Counted from the stretch's first letter, positions 23,001-35,171 are shown. The stretch is 64,000 bases of DNA from Bryoerythrophyllum caledonicum (GCA_963971425.1 OZ020514.1:38849158-38913157); one strand, 5' to 3'. Program-made: numbers and translations. Notes: generated by a model not told the origin, from the letters alone.

Positions 23001-26000
23001 AGACATCCGGCCTCCTGGGGGATTCTCTTGACCATGTTGGTACTTCCACACGTAGTGACAATCCCTGTATGTCTCAATCGGAAGAGTCTTCTGGTTGAGT
23101 CTTCGTTATATGTTATGTGTTGGTTTACCTCACCGGTTGGTGAGATGTTGTTTTAAGTTGCTAGAATTACACACTAGGGTGAGAGTAGTGATGTCGATGC
23201 GGCCCCATTGCACACCCGGTCACTACCACTTGAGTGGTTTCTCCGGCTACTTATTTTTGTTAGAAAAAGATTCACCGGTCCCGGGACCGCCGGACCGGGT
23301 GTCTTCCAGTTTACCGGTCTACCGGTAATCCGCCGGTGACTAGGCTACCCTTGATTTTAGGATCTAGATGCCGTTTTGTCATGTAGTGGAGCTACTTTTG
23401 GAGGGTAGCTATTGACTTTAGTGCACCTCCTAGATGCCGTTTTGTCCTTTTGCGGTCTAGTTTTGGAGCGTAGCTATTGACTTTAGTGCACTCTTTAGAT
23501 GCCATTTCCACCTTTTGAGGATCTAGTTTTGGAGGGTAGCTAGTGGCCTTTGTGTACTTAAGGGTCTTGGGCTCTTGTGTTATGTACTCTTCTCTTTGTT
23601 GATCTCCTCGTGTCTTGCCTTCATTGCTTGTGTCTAGAGTCTTTGTTGAGCTTGTGTGAGTGGACCGGGAGAGAGTTGAGTCCTCCTAGTGTGTCTTTGC
23701 TAGGTGTGCAAGGTTGTGACTTGTTGTGTGTTAAGTGATTGAGTGTGAGTAGAGAGATCCCGAGGGGCTAGGATATCCGGGTTAGATAGGTAGAGTGAGG
23801 TCCGGGACTTGTACTCTAGACTTTTCACCGGCGGGACCGGGAAGAGTTGCTTTAACGGATGGGATCCGGGAAGCCGACGGCTATTTATGATAGCCTCCCT
23901 TAAGTGGGAAGTGTTCGGATTGGTGGGGAGTAGGGGGTAAGATCCCCCTTCTCTCGGTACACCGGGAGACATCCCGGCTAAGCCTGAGTCCGGAGAATAC
24001 CGGGATTATTACCCTTGCAGTGGATGAGTTCCGACGATCCCCGTGGAAGGTTGTTTTGCTCATATGATTTGCTTAGTACTAACTTGTTGTGAGTCTTGTA
24101 TCCTCTAGGTTTGATTCATTGGGTGTGGTTGTAGTTGGAACCCGGGCTTGCGTGACCGGTTTACCGGGACAAGTTCCCGGTAGATTGTGAAGACCGGTGA
24201 ACTGGCTGCAACCTTTATAACTCTTTCAAGGTGTAGGGTTAGATTGCGGATATTGTGGCCTCTGGACTACGAGAACGGAGGGCAGTGACTTTCCGGGCAC
24301 TGTAAAAACTTACCGGAAATCTACTCTGACGCTCAACAGAGTTTAACTGAAACACATATGGTTACTTGTTACCGGTTACTAAGGTACTGGGGAAGCCATC
24401 CTCCGGGATGTGCCGATGTTTTATCTGTGATTTGTTGTTAAGATTTAAAGAGTTTGATGCACGATTAAAATCCCTGGAAACGATCTGGTAAGGTGGGCTT
24501 GCTTAAGGTTAATTTCGGTTAATTTTGAGAATAACGAACCACTAGACTACGACACATGGCTAGTGACAAAGCCATTTTTTATCATGCTTGCATTGTTGAT
24601 TCCAGGAAAAGAGAGTGTGACATCGGAGAACATCGATGTGTACCTTACTCCACTGATTGAAGAGCTCTTGGAACTCTGGAAAGGGGTACCAGCGATAGAT
24701 GTGTCTGAGGTGCCTTGAAGACAACATTTTAAACTACGGGCTCTACTTCTTTGGTGCATTCATGACTTCCCTGCGTAGGGACTAATATCTGGCCAAGTCA
24801 CAAAAGGGGTATAGAGCGTGTACCGATTGTGGGCCAGATGTTACAACTTGGCGGTCAAAGGCTTTAGGAAAGAATATATATGTGGGTCACCGCCGGTATC
24901 TCAATAGATGGCATCCATATCGTAGGCTCAAGCAAGCATTTGATGGTCAACAGGAGCACTGGCCGTCCCCTCCAATTTCAATAGGATGCGACATCAAGAG
25001 CTATGCACAGGAGAGAGTATCCTTCCTGCAAGAGTCAGAGGGAAGAAGAGGTGGAGGAGAAGGAGACCCCATTCACCAGACCGGAGTGAAGAAGCTCTCT
25101 GCTCTGTACGTGCTGCCGTATTGGCAGGTACTAAACGCATTCACTGGTTCTAGTAACTACTTTCAGAATTGTTGACTGAATCTAGTAACATGCTTGAAAA
25201 GAAGGTTGACTGTGAATAGTGCAATTTTTGAAATCCAACACTGCATGTAGGGAGAAAAATGAATATGGACCTATATCTTCTCATTGAATGCTTGAGTTTC
25301 TTTGTCAATACGGTAGTGAGCAAATCTGACGCTTGAATGCTATGCTGGGATTTCTGGCAGGACCTCCTCATCAGACATGTTTTGGATCCCATGCACTGTG
25401 AAAAAAACATTTGCGAGAACGTGATGAAAACAATTTGGGGAGTCCGTGACACTTTGAAGGCCAGGCTAGACTTAAAAGAGGCCAATATTCGACCACATCT
25501 ACACCCGCTTCCTAGAAGGAAACCTGGGTCTGTCGTACTTCCAACAACTTCATATGTACTATCAAAAGAGGAGAAGGGGAAATTTCTGGACATTATCCGC
25601 AATTTGAAGACTCCTACAAACTACGCTGGCCAACTTGCAAAGTGCATTGCATCGGATGGGGACTTGAAGGGGCTGAAATCTCATGACTACCACGTCTTGA
25701 TGCAACAGTTGCTCCCTTTGTGTTTGCGCACTCTCTTGGACAGGGATACGCGAGTGGCAATTATGCGGCTTAGTCGGGTGTTTGTACGATTGTGTGCAAA
25801 GTCTGTAGATCCCTTGTCCGTGGAACAATTATTGGAGTACACAGCTAAGACACTATGCATGCTAGAGAAGGTATTTCCACCTTCATTCTTTGATGTCATG
25901 TCACACCTTCCCATTCACCTGGTGCAGCAGTTGGATATATGTGGTCCTGTACACACCCGATGGATGTATCCTATTGAGCGATACTTGAAGAGACTGAAGG

Positions 26001-27316
26001 GCTGTGTTAGGCAACGAGCAAAACCCGAGGGATCCATGGTGAGGGGGTACATAATAGAGGAGGCGTTAGGATTTTGCACAGAGTACATGCAAGTGTGTGA
26101 GCTAACACGCACGAGGATCTGGGACGATCAGGAGGAAGTAGGGGCCAAGAGTGAGGTCGTGGAGGGTACAGGTCGATATCGACTCTTGACATCAGAGCTC
26201 AGGGCATGGATTCACGAGTTTGTTCTCACAAATGCAGAGCCTCTACAGTCATACAGAGAGTAAGCTTCACTTGTTTTAGTCATGCGCTCTGCCTAGTAGG
26301 GACGATGTGACTGTGTGTAGTCATCAAAGGTCTATTGCGTACTAATTGTAGTCATCATATTGCAACACATGACTAGAGAATGTTTTGTAGAGGCGTTTTC
26401 TCTAACTGCTCCCTATTTTTGTTATCTAAAAATTTTCCATTCACTGTGGCTTCTAATCAAACGTCACTACTTGGAGATGGAAGCGCGGCACAAAATGCGT
26501 GTAGAGATACGCCGTCGATCACGGGGTAGAAGAGCAGAGTATCCACCAATCGCAAGGAATGAGGAGTTTTCTGAGTGGTTTTCTGCTGCAGTGCAACGGG
26601 ATGTGGCAGCAGGCACACAGGTCGATGAAGATGTTCTTGGCCTTGTCCTGCCACCTTCATGTGAGGCAAAATCGTATCGCAGCATGTATGCATACGGGAA
26701 CCATGTACGTGTGCGCGGAGCAGAGGTAGACTTGTCAACGTGCGACAGCGGAGTAACTGCAACATTCTCACAATCTTGCCGTGCCAGCAGAAAGGACAAG
26801 AACCACAGGCTTGCGAACGTGGAGTACGTGGGGTGGGTTGAAGAGATTATTGGTGCTGACTATGGGAAGTTTGAGTTACTGCTACTGTATTGTAAATGGG
26901 TCCAAGCTACATGGATTGGGCCACGGGCAACTATGAAGAGAGATGAGTATGGTTTCACTCTCGTGAACATAGACCGTACCATTCCGTACTCATCACATTT
27001 GTTTGCGTTTCCTCTTCATGCTCAACAAGTCTTCTTTATTGACGATGTGGCACATCCTGGGTGGAAGGTTGTTTTACGCAAGGAGGCACGAAGTGTGAGA
27101 GTGACCTCCATGGCTGAGGGAAGACCAGATCTACATTGCCTAAGCGTATGGGACGATGCTGAAATTCAGGGATTGATGGCACAGAATGTCACTGACGATA
27201 CCGCAGCAATGCCACCTGTTTTATCAAGTTCTAGGGAGCTGTCTAGCAATGAGGTTCAGCTTGCTCTGCAAATGGAGGATACAGAGGCGGACTACAATGA
27301 TGAGTCACCACAGTAG
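20082..27316 (+). pseudogene. TNP2-like CACTA transposase, split by a solo LTR and carrying stops
   Basis: The start is the ATG at 20082 (MASRGARGASDLDLW). Exon 1 (20082-20279) encodes the Transpos_assoc domain (RCPCRNCMGGRCISRATIRK). It joins in phase to exon 2 (from 20374), which has the acidic linker and the first part of the Transposase_21 domain. Exon 2 is cut at 21240 by the LTR and resumes at 24560. Exon end 25127, then 25361-26259, give the DPMHCEKNI block and DUF4218 (DICGPVHTRWMYPIERYLK). The last exon encodes DUF4216 (YGFTLVNIDRT, HPGWKVVLRKE) and ends with TAG at 27314-27316. Damage after the LTR: TGA at 24716-24718, TAG at 24776-24778 and a one-base frameshift near 24810. The enzyme cuts the element ends in the nucleus; this copy cannot make it. 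Confidence 0.88.
21241..24554 (+). mobile_element. Solo LTR (3.3 kb) inserted in the transposase gene
   Basis: It begins TGAGGGAGTC at 21241, ends ...ACGACA at 24554 and is bounded by the 5-bp duplication CATGG (21236-21240 and 24555-24559). Removing it and one CATGG restores a continuous transposase reading frame at the junction. It contains no retroviral-type domain and no internal second LTR. Notable parts are a CCCGGGTATCAACC-type repeat cluster (21684-21780), a long pyrimidine tract (21795-21970) and many CCGG sites. Its first 200 bp match the minus strand of 59682-59357. The 112-codon ORF at 22760 is composition-driven and not annotated. Confidence 0.85.
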
Positions 27317-28466
27317 GAGTGTAGGAGCCCAACTACTACCTGTAGAATTTTGGAACAGCTAAGGAGTAGTCATAGAGATTGCACACTTAACAAATTGACG
27401 TTATATGGAGAAAGGCAGTTCATTACCAATATAAGTAAAGAAAGCTGTCCAGTTGACTATGTAATGTTGCAATCATTACCAGTATGAGTAAAGAAAATTG
27501 TGCACATGACTACAGTATTTTGCAATCACTTTGACATCTCAAAAAAGTTTGTGCATCATGAAAATAAGTGGAAAGATAGAGCACGTGCTAATCAAGAGTT
27601 TTGGACTCTTCTGCAAGTAGTCAGTAATTGTTTGAAGTTGTATTTATAGGTGTTGCTAACATGCAAATCATTACTAATATAAGTAAAGGAAACAGTCTAC
27701 ATGACTATGTGATTTTGTATTCATTACTAATTGTAGTAAAGAAAACGGTCCACATGACTACATTATTTTGCAGTCACTTTGACGTCTCAAAAAAATATGG
27801 GAATGTGATCAATAACGGCTTTTTTGTGAGCATGGGAAATCTGTATGAAAGTTAAGCCTACAAGGCAATTTTGTGCATCTGGAAAGCAAGTGGGAAGATA
27901 GAGCAAGTGGAATCATGATTTTTGGACTCTCTTGCAATTTAGCTACTAATTTTTGAAGGTGTATTTAAAAGTGTTTCTAGAATGGTGCCCTAAAATGACA
28001 TCCTAGAATGTTTGCGCGCAATCATAGTAGTATTGAACAGGGAAGTTATTATGTAAGTGGAGATTATGGACCTACTCCAATTTCACAGCACTCACCTATT
28101 GAGCCAACGAGTAGAGGACTTCAAAATCATCTCATTGACATATATGACTACTACTAGTCAGGTTATTTACTACATGACTGCGTGTAGTCACCCAAACCAA
28201 CTCTCTTACTACAATAAGTCATACATAAACCAATTACCCTTACCATATGACTACATTACTATGACTATACATAGTAAGCACTCAGAGCATGACTCTGGAA
28301 ATCGGGCAGGAGAACATATGTCCCATTTCCGTAGCCGTTTCCACCCAGGTCCTCAAAAATATGACTACATACATGACTAGTGGATGACTAGACCCTCTTA
28401 GGACTGATTTTAGACTAAACCAATGACTGAGGTGACTACGCAGTCATATGCGCTTAGTCACATCCA
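27317..28466. promoter_or_regulatory. 3' subterminal region of the CACTA element
   Basis: Non-coding. It contains repeated GTAGTCA, TGACTAC and CATGACTA motifs, densest at 28130-28450. Two related segments near 27420-27620 and 27660-27900 (ATTACTAATATAAGTAAAG...GTCCACATGACTA...TTTGCAGTCACTTTGACGTC) look like a diverged tandem duplication of about 240 bp. The region is the likely binding area for the TNP1-like protein. Confidence 0.6.
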
Positions 28467-28494
28467 GTCACATTGGGCTGGTTTTCTTGTAGTG
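28467..28494 (-). repeat. Right terminal inverted repeat of the CACTA element
   Basis: It is the reverse complement of the left end and terminates CTTGTAGTG at 28494, followed by the TTA target duplication. Confidence 0.95.
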
Positions 28495-28756
28495 TTAGTT
28501 TCGCATGTGGTGGTTAAGTAGACTGTACGGCATCTTTGTAGAAGAATATGTGTACTTGGCAATTGCCATACGTCTTATGGTATCAATTTTGTATACTTCC
28601 AATTTTTAATTTTCACTACTACATCATTATAGCACTTGTTGTTTCTCCTTTCCTTCACGGGAATTGTTTCAATTGCGCATTGTCTTAATGAATGAAGTCT
28701 CTAAATCTGCCCCCTAAACCGATTCTCTATTATCCCTTATATTGGTAGGAGTAAGG

Positions 28757-28960
28757 ATGTCCTAGTGCTGGGGCGAGGACGTCCCCGCCTACCTTGGTGA
28801 AGGGGCGGGTACGTCTCCGCCCCATCCCGGGTAGGGCGGGGGCATCCCCGCCCTTGTACTAGTAGGGGTGGGGACGTCTCCGTTCTACCCATGAAGGGTA
28901 GGGACGTCTCTGCCCCTTCCTTGGTAGGACGGAGACGTCCCCGCACTGCCTCTCCCTTCC
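28757..28960. repeat. GC-rich minisatellite with GACGTCCCCGCC cores
   Basis: Five to six imperfect units of about 40 bp, each with a GGGACGTCTCCGCC-like core between GGGGC and GCCC tracts. The motif family is the same as at 4240-4450 and 8499-8556. Confidence 0.65.
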
Positions 28961-30948
28961 CTTTAGTCCCCACTCTTACTTGAACACATCCCCATCCTAC
29001 GTGGCAGCGATGTGGTGCCAACGTGGCCGCCACGTCGCCTATTTCTTTACCTTGATGGTAAGTCAACTCTAGGTTGACTGTATCGGACGGGCGAGACCTC
29101 TACCGGATGGGCAAATCGGACGTTCGTCCAATATGACAACCTTGCCAAAAACCCTAGTCCGGGAAGGAATTCTTGAAGAATGCTTGTATGTAGGTGGTGG
29201 CCAGCCGTGTTGTGCTTCTTTCACGTTGGTTGGGTGGAAGATTGGGTTTAAAAACTCAACTACCCTCTTCAACCGATTGTTTGTGTATTGATCACTCTGG
29301 TAGCAATCCGATACATTGTGGGAGTTTGATAAGTGCTTTTCCAGGAGCTCCCGGTTAACCTCGGGTATCCATCCCTCCTATTCTTGAAAAGAATACACCT
29401 AACGCTATACTTTTGTGGTCCATGTCCGAGGATTAACCTGGTAGACTCACTAGGGTATTCCGGAAGGTAACAACTATACAGCCGCATTTCCCTTCTGGAA
29501 GATCCACGGTTTCTTGAATAATCACATGCAACCCATCCAAGTGAGGTCTTCCTCCAATTCTCATCCTTGCTCCGTCCCCTCCCACTTTTTAGGATCAATC
29601 TTGGAAAACTTCAATGTCCCCGGTGGAGTCATGTTGTCCGGAATGGACTAACTCCGGGATATGCATGTACTTCCACTATTCATCCTACCAAGTTATCACA
29701 ATTTCTGGTCTGGCCCGAAAAACACAAGTATATTGGGCAACCGGTGCACTTTCTCTGGAACACCTTACTAGATTAATGTGGATGTAGGCATCTTACATAT
29801 CTAGTCACACAACTAACAAAACAACATCACAATTAACCACTTCAAGCAAAAGGGAGGACTTTAGGAGAATAAGAATTTTTCAAGGAGGTTTCCCGAGTGA
29901 CCGGAGAAACCAGGAAAAAGATGAAAATTTTTGGCAAGACTTAGGAAAGAGGGAAGAATAGGAAAAACTCAAAAGGACTTGCCACAAGGCCGGAAAAATG
30001 GGATGGGAAGAAATAACTAAACAAACAAACTTGACTAAACTCACAAGGTCTAAATAGAGTCGACCGTGAGACTTTCTCTAGACCGGGAAGAAAAGACAAC
30101 CAGAAATTATCCCGGGGACAAGAAAATGAGAGCAACAAGTGAAAGAAGAGGATTTACAAGCAAGAAAATTCTACAAACAAGAAAACCCAACATTTGGCAA
30201 GAAGCACCTGATTTCACAATTCTTGCCACCTCCTTGTTGGGCCCGCCACCTCCTTGCAACTCTTCACTCCAAATCCTAGGCTTCTTCTATGTGGCTGCAA
30301 TTCTCTTTCAAAACCCTCGTCACGGCCTCCTCCTTGCAATCCCTCCACATCTCTCATCTCCGCGTCTTCTTTCCGTGGTCTCTACTTGCAACTCTCTTGC
30401 TCCGTCTTCTCCTTCCTCCCACTTGATGCTCCACGACGTGTCTCTCTCTCGTCGTTCTAATCTTTGGCGCTACTCCTCGGCTTCACTGTTCCTTCATCTG
30501 ATCCGCGCCTTCTCATCCTCTTCAGCCGCAATCTTCATCTGGTTAGCCACGTTTTCATCCGAGTCGTCGTCGTTGGATCTTCACTCGCTCCTTGTCGGCT
30601 CGATGGTCCTCGTCGCGGCCTTCATCCGTATCGTCATTACTCGTCGCCGGGTCTCCACTTCCTCGTTGACCGTGCCTTCGTTGGTGCCTTTGTTCATGGG
30701 GCGGTACTCGAGTTGGTACCTGCTTGTACCCGATACCCAATTGGTATCCAAAACTGGCCGGTTATCAACCTGTGTTTTATTCATTATTATTACTATTATT
30801 ATTATTTATTTATTTATTTATTTTTCTATTCTCTTTCATATAAAATCAAATTTTAAATCTTCCAAAAGAAAAATTTAAGTTTTCTACAACAAATATAGTA
30901 GAAAGAAAACCTAAACAACTAAAATAAAAAGAAACACTAATATATAGT
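28961..30948. other. Spacer left of the gypsy element, probably part of an older LTR
   Basis: No gene is supported. On the minus strand 30760-30690 shows paired GGTACC and GGTATC motifs resembling the CCCGGGTATC cluster in the solo LTR at 21684. The insertion junction at 30948 continues to 59357 on the other side, where similarity to that LTR is clear. The plus-strand ORF 30066-30878 is Ser/Leu-rich low-complexity sequence ending in the microsatellite. I regard it as non-coding. Confidence 0.4.
30783..30826. repeat. ATT/ATTT microsatellite
   Basis: A run of TATTATTA followed by TTTATTTATTTATTT repeats of about 44 bp. Confidence 0.85.
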
Positions 30949-32935
30949 TGTAGAGTGGTTTTTCACCACTCTAATAAAACACCCAAGTGTACCCACACCT
31001 CATAGGATTCGTTACGGGGATGATCATACGCCTAGTTTTAAGTAATTGGAGATTAATTGTGTCGTTATAGCTATCTTTTTGGTTAATTCTTAAGGTTATC
31101 TATCTATTTTTAGGAAATTAGGGTTGTTATCATCACTCTTAAGGGATCCACAAACAAAGTCTAAACCCCAAGGATCTCTCGTGCCTTAAGACGGAACATT
31201 AGTCCTTTTAAGATTGTGCTTATGCCACTAATCCTTAAACACTTGCCACACTGGGCTAATGGAAGTTTCCATTAAGTCTCATTGCATTGGTTCTTTAATT
31301 ACAATCTTTAAGAATTCAAATTCTTACCTCATGCAAAAACGCTCCACTTTTCACGTCCGTCCACTCGGTCCACGTGATCACGTTCTTAAGACAATGGTTA
31401 GTCTCAAAAATCCCATACATAAGTTAACTTAAGTCTTAAAGAGTTCACCTCTTAAGTCTCCACTTAAGTTCACTTGCCCACAATTATCCCTTAAAGACCA
31501 CGGTGTTCCACACTTACTCGTACCACTTTGTCTTTAAGATGTCTGAATTTTACTTAAGGCTTCTCTCTTGGTCGGGTCCATGTTCTTAAGAACACAGTTT
31601 CTATCCTTGAGTTCTTAAGCACTCACTTTCTCACTTAGGACTGATTCTTAAGAACCTGCACTGTCTAGACTAATTCGGTCCTACAGTGTTCTTAAGTTTC
31701 TGTCTTTAAGACTTCCAGAGCCGGGAGTGCATCTCACTGAATGCAATTGTTGTCCCGTATTCTCACTCATACGAACCTTTAAGTCCAAGCCCTTAAACTT
31801 AAGGGTCTCATGGTACTTAAGGTCTCACTCTTCATAAGCTTATATATCCAAACTTGGACTTAAGATTCTTAAGTTTCTATGTTTTCTTCTTAAGTCTTTC
31901 TTCGGGATTTGTTCCTTATTTTCTCTCTTATGATAGATTCTTAAATACTCACAACTTAGCCTACCTTAGAGAATCCCTTCTATTAAGGTTAGACTTAATG
32001 CCAATTTTTTGTATGCATAATATGACACTCTTGCCATGCATCAAGGTATGCCACTCTTGATGTTTATTGCATAAATTGCATTAACATGAATAAGAACTCC
32101 ACTCTTATTCTTATGATACTCAAGTTATGCTCACTCACACTCGAGATCTTATTAAGTACTTATGCATCACACATCTCATGTACTAAGTCACTTAATTTCA
32201 CATTATCTCCATTAATCTTCACACTCATGATTAATGCTCCAACACACACACACACAAGGTCACACCCACGACCTTAGTAGTTAGGGTATTTCCCTAACTT
32301 ATTCCATGAAGAATAAATATACAATGCATTCATGCATAAGAATTTTATCCACAATTAATACCTAATGCATGCAATTGCATTTACAACACACAATGTCAAA
32401 TTTATGCAATGAAGTTCACATAATATTGCAATTATACATATGACTCAAGTTACAAGACTCTACATATGCAAATTCAATAACAAGTATATATTCATATATA
32501 AAATTAAATACTCTTACAACATTAAGAGTCATCAACTAGCTCTTTCACCTAAAGCTAGGGCTCACTCCAATCTTCCTCCAAGGAATTTCTATGGTAATGG
32601 CCAAGAATGCTAAAAATTCAAGCTAGTCATTCTACTCAACATCCAAGAGGTACAACTCTTGGAAAGAGGTTTTCCCTAGTATTAACCATTAAGATTAATT
32701 CCACTAAATCTTCACATCTCTTCATATCCATTCATGAAAAGATACACCCTACCCAAAGGGTGTGAGTTCAACCCTTTTCCCATTATTTCCTACTTCTTGG
32801 ATATGAATAGGTACTTTCCAATTAATTTACTACTTAATGTAAACTTAATCATTATTTTTTACTTCTTCATATATCTACAACCCTTTTTACACTTAATTTT
32901 CGGAAAAAATCTATTTTTGTCATTTTGGCTCTACA
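30949..32935 (-). repeat. 3' LTR of the gypsy element
   Basis: 1987 bp with termini TGTAG...CTACA. It equals 57370-59356 at a constant offset of 26421 with no indel. I noticed only two substitutions (near 31061 and 32371). It is rich in CTTAAG sites. ORFs within it (31854-32060, 32086-32277) are present in both LTRs but show no protein family. Confidence 0.95.
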
Positions 32936-32950
32936 TAGCCCTCCTCTTAG
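32936..32950 (-). promoter_or_regulatory. Polypurine tract
   Basis: On the minus strand the sequence just before the 3' LTR reads CTAAGAGGAGGGCTA, then TGTAG. This is where plus-strand DNA priming occurs in LTR elements. The purine run AAGAGGAGGG is short but well placed. Confidence 0.65.
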
Positions 32951-35171
32951 CTTGGAGACGTCCTCGTCGACTTCAACGACCTTTGTCCTTGAACTTGATC
33001 TTTCACACTCCATCTTCCTTTCTATCATTTTCTTGTAGTCTCTTTAAGCTCCATATAGATTTCTTCTTACTTGTCTTTATTCTCTAAGAATTGTTGATTT
33101 TCTTTATTTGCTTTTCATTGTTCTCCTCTTTAATGAGTAAGTCTCATACATACTTGGCTTCAAGTTTCTCCTTTTAACTTAACTCTTTTTAGTTAAGTCT
33201 TCCATTTTAGACTTCCATAGTATATTTTTTCATTTTAGCTTTGAATTTTTCCATTCTCTTTTAGATCTTTATTTTTAATTTTCATTGCTTTTCAAATTTT
33301 TCTTTTCAATTTATTTTTTCTTCCATATCTTCCTTTACACTCCACTTGCAATTATTTTTTTTTTTCACTTCATTCATCATTTTTTTCCAAATTTAGAAAA
33401 TTAGCACTCATTAGTCCTTACATCTCTTGATTAATAAATTAGTAGTGCATCCTCACAACAAATTACTAATCCTAGATTACTAATTTTCTTTCCACACTCT
33501 TTTATTTCTATTTTTCTAACTTGTGTGAGCTACCCTATCATACAATTCAAGTAGTGTGTGTATTACTTCACCACTAATCGTCTCATCTACATCACTCACA
33601 TTGTTTTCCATAGCCTTTTTGCTTTATCTCTCAATATTATCATGTTCTTTCTTATTTTTCCCTTTCATGATACTCTCTCATTAGAATTATCATGTTCTCT
33701 CCCTCTTATTTTTTCCTTTCATCTATATGCTTTAAGTTTATTTTTTATTTATGATTATGATTATTTTATTTTATTTTTTATTATTTTATTTTTACAAATT
33801 CAATTGAATTTGCTCTTTCCTTAAGACACTATCCCTCCACATATTCTTAAAACTCTCATACTACATCTAAGTCTTAAGATTTTTGTTTTATCCAAAGTGT
33901 AACTGACTTTGGTTTTGTTCTTAAGGAAACTCACTCATTAGAAATTTTTAATAACTGACTTACTTAAGGAAAATAAGGATCTATCCCATTTGTTCTTCGC
34001 CTTAAGGAACTAATTTTCTCTTGCTCGTCTGGTTCTTAAGGTTCTAGTCTGCTCAAGGTTGTAACTTAAACTCTCACTTTCCTTAAGGTCACATGAAGAG
34101 ATGATCTCACTCAAAAATAGGAATCATACAAATTTGTACTTAAAGGGATCTTTTCTAAAATTTTGAACTTAAGGAGTTGGACTTTAAAGTATAAACTTAC
34201 TACGTACTATTTTTTTTTAATTAAGAAAATTATTTGTTCTTTCAGCTGGTTCGTTTCTTCCCGAACTTGTTCTTAACCACGTACAGACAGAGCTCTGTCT
34301 GTATTGACAGGTTCTTTATAAGTCACAGACTCCGAAAATCAATCTTCTTTTTCCATTCTTTCCTAAGTTCTTCATACATCTTTGATCCTTGTTATTCCTC
34401 ATACTGCAAATTTGTGAAAATGTGTTGTGCACTTCACCAGATATGGAAACAGTGATAGAAGTTTCTATTTTTCTCCATACTAGGAGCAGCATTTGTCCCA
34501 TATCGTTTGGTAAGGCTCCTGCGGCTCACGATATATAGGCTAATAGACCTGATACCTTCATCTAGCAGGCCTTGGTGGTCGGTTAACGTGTGCCACGGGT
34601 ACATACTGTCGTGGCAACCTCCGGGTGCTAGTGCCGGGTATGTATCCATCACACGTGGCTTATCCCACCACGCTTGACTAGAGTGCTGACTTCTGTAGTT
34701 ACAGGCAATTCAACATGGTTTTTTTTTTTTTTCATAACGTACTGCTTAGTATTTCCTTCTTTGTGTGTACACTTCCAAGTCACCGACCCTCCTTTCAGCT
34801 GACTTCCACTTGTATATTTTTTATTTTTCGTAGAACACTCCTAGAATTCTTCATTCCCAGACAGTTTCTCCTCTTAATTAGTTGTTGACTCCATTTCTTC
34901 GTGTTCATAATCTTATGACATCGTATCATGCAGCTAATGTCATTCATATTTCCAGAAGATTGCAGCTTTACAGGTTTTTGTTCAGTCTTTCAAAATCAGC
35001 TATCGGCTCATTATCCTGGCTTCCACAATAAGCCATATCCTAAGTTCTCGAAGCAGCAAACTTCTAAACTCTGGCTGCAATCACAAAATTCCATCATAAT
35101 ATTTACATTGTCTGCACAGAGCTTCTCCTAAAAAACCTCATGTCTACTCAAGATCTTGGTCTGGCTTCAAG
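32951..35171. other. 3' untranslated part of the gypsy element
   Basis: No gene is supported. 32951-34230 is pyrimidine-rich on the plus strand (purine-rich on the element strand), which produces spurious hydrophobic ORFs such as 33558-33824. 34283-34302 is a perfect 20-bp palindrome. 34480-34700 has balanced composition but no open frame I can assign. Confidence 0.5.

Larger units (their letters stand above)
10253..28494 (+). mobile_element. Complete 18.2-kb CACTA (En/Spm) transposon
   Basis: The left end is CACTACAAGAAAACCA and the right end is its reverse complement. The terminal inverted repeats match over about 28 bp with one mismatch. The 3-bp target duplication TTA is at 10250-10252 and 28495-28497. 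Inside are a minus-strand TNP1-like gene, a plus-strand TNP2-like transposase gene, subterminal TGACT/AGTCA dyads at both ends, a TTAA-flanked MITE (17043-17884) and a solo LTR (21241-24554). Both genes are damaged, so this copy is probably not autonomous now. Without the two inner insertions it would be about 14.1 kb. It is related to the copy at 1-1329. Confidence 0.95.

Noticed and set aside
30066..30878. 270-codon plus-strand ORF
   Set aside because: Ser/Leu-rich low complexity, extends into a microsatellite, and lies in sequence resembling an LTR; three overlapping frames are open there.
33558..33824. Small membrane protein (Phe/Leu/Ile-rich ORF); similar ORFs at 32734-33087, 5107-5349 and 12128-12313
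   Set aside because: Hydrophobic translation of pyrimidine-rich DNA on the plus strand of retroelement untranslated regions; no conservation.
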